DNA of 5,560 bases. Source: Pseudomonadota bacterium (lineage in GTDB: Bacteria > Pseudomonadota > Alphaproteobacteria > Rhizobiales > Kaistiaceae). The stretch covers positions 1 to 5,560 of the forward strand of contig JAEVZM010000567.1 in NCBI GenBank assembly GCA_023392225.1. Reading direction: 5' to 3'. Below are positions 5,560-5,560 of this stretch, one piece after another; position 1 is the stretch's first letter; each line of letters opens with the position of its first letter. The notes below the pieces were generated by a model. The model did no database searches and was not told where the DNA came from. It saw only the letters and a program-made list of their open reading frames with translations. Position numbers and translations under genes: made by a program.

Positions 5560-5560
5560 G

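Noticed and set aside
3923..5560. Mobile element or integration scar explaining the tandem paralogs and inverted repeats
   Set aside because: No transposase or integrase, and no matching terminal inverted repeats or target duplications at the paralog boundaries were found.

Overview
The window is GC-rich bacterial DNA, most likely from an alphaproteobacterium. The best taxonomic clue is an EipB/DUF1849-type periplasmic protein (552-1352), a family known mainly from Alphaproteobacteria. The wobble positions in the genes are strongly G/C, and the FemAB-like gene and the DADDRIIYD-type secreted proteins fit the same group. No species is claimed.

Layout. (1) 2-577, plus strand: 3' part of a glycerophosphodiester phosphodiesterase whose N-terminus lies outside the window. 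(2) 552-1352, minus strand: EipB-like envelope-integrity protein with a signal peptide; its 3' end overlaps that of gene 1 by 26 bp. (3) 1353-1509: divergent intergenic region with a CAAACCC-C-GGGTTTG dyad. (4) 1510-2730, plus strand: FemAB-like (DUF482, GNAT-fold) protein with a TTG start. (5) 2751-2771: hairpin between convergent genes, probably a shared terminator. (6) 2804-3922 and 4206-5312, both minus strand: two tandem paralogs of 372 and 368 aa. Each has a repeated N-x-G beta-solenoid region followed by a C-terminal module typical of RTX/type I-secreted proteins. (7) 3923-4205 and 5313-5560: non-coding leaders and spacers rich in inverted repeats. A possible 18-codon tail of another minus-strand gene lies at the right edge.

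How the parts may fit together. The left half is a small cell-envelope neighbourhood: phospholipid head-group turnover, periplasmic envelope integrity and a FemAB-like protein of the peptidoglycan-linked class. The right half looks like an accessory surface or secreted-protein locus. Its two products lack an N-terminal signal peptide and carry a C-terminal type I secretion-like module, so they are probably exported by an ABC transporter encoded elsewhere. Their nine N-x-G rungs fall at almost the same residue numbers in both proteins although the sequence between rungs differs. This pair is the most unusual content of the window. Its function (adhesin, matrix or surface-layer component, or other) cannot be told from sequence alone. 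No CRISPR array, tRNA, rRNA or transposase was seen.
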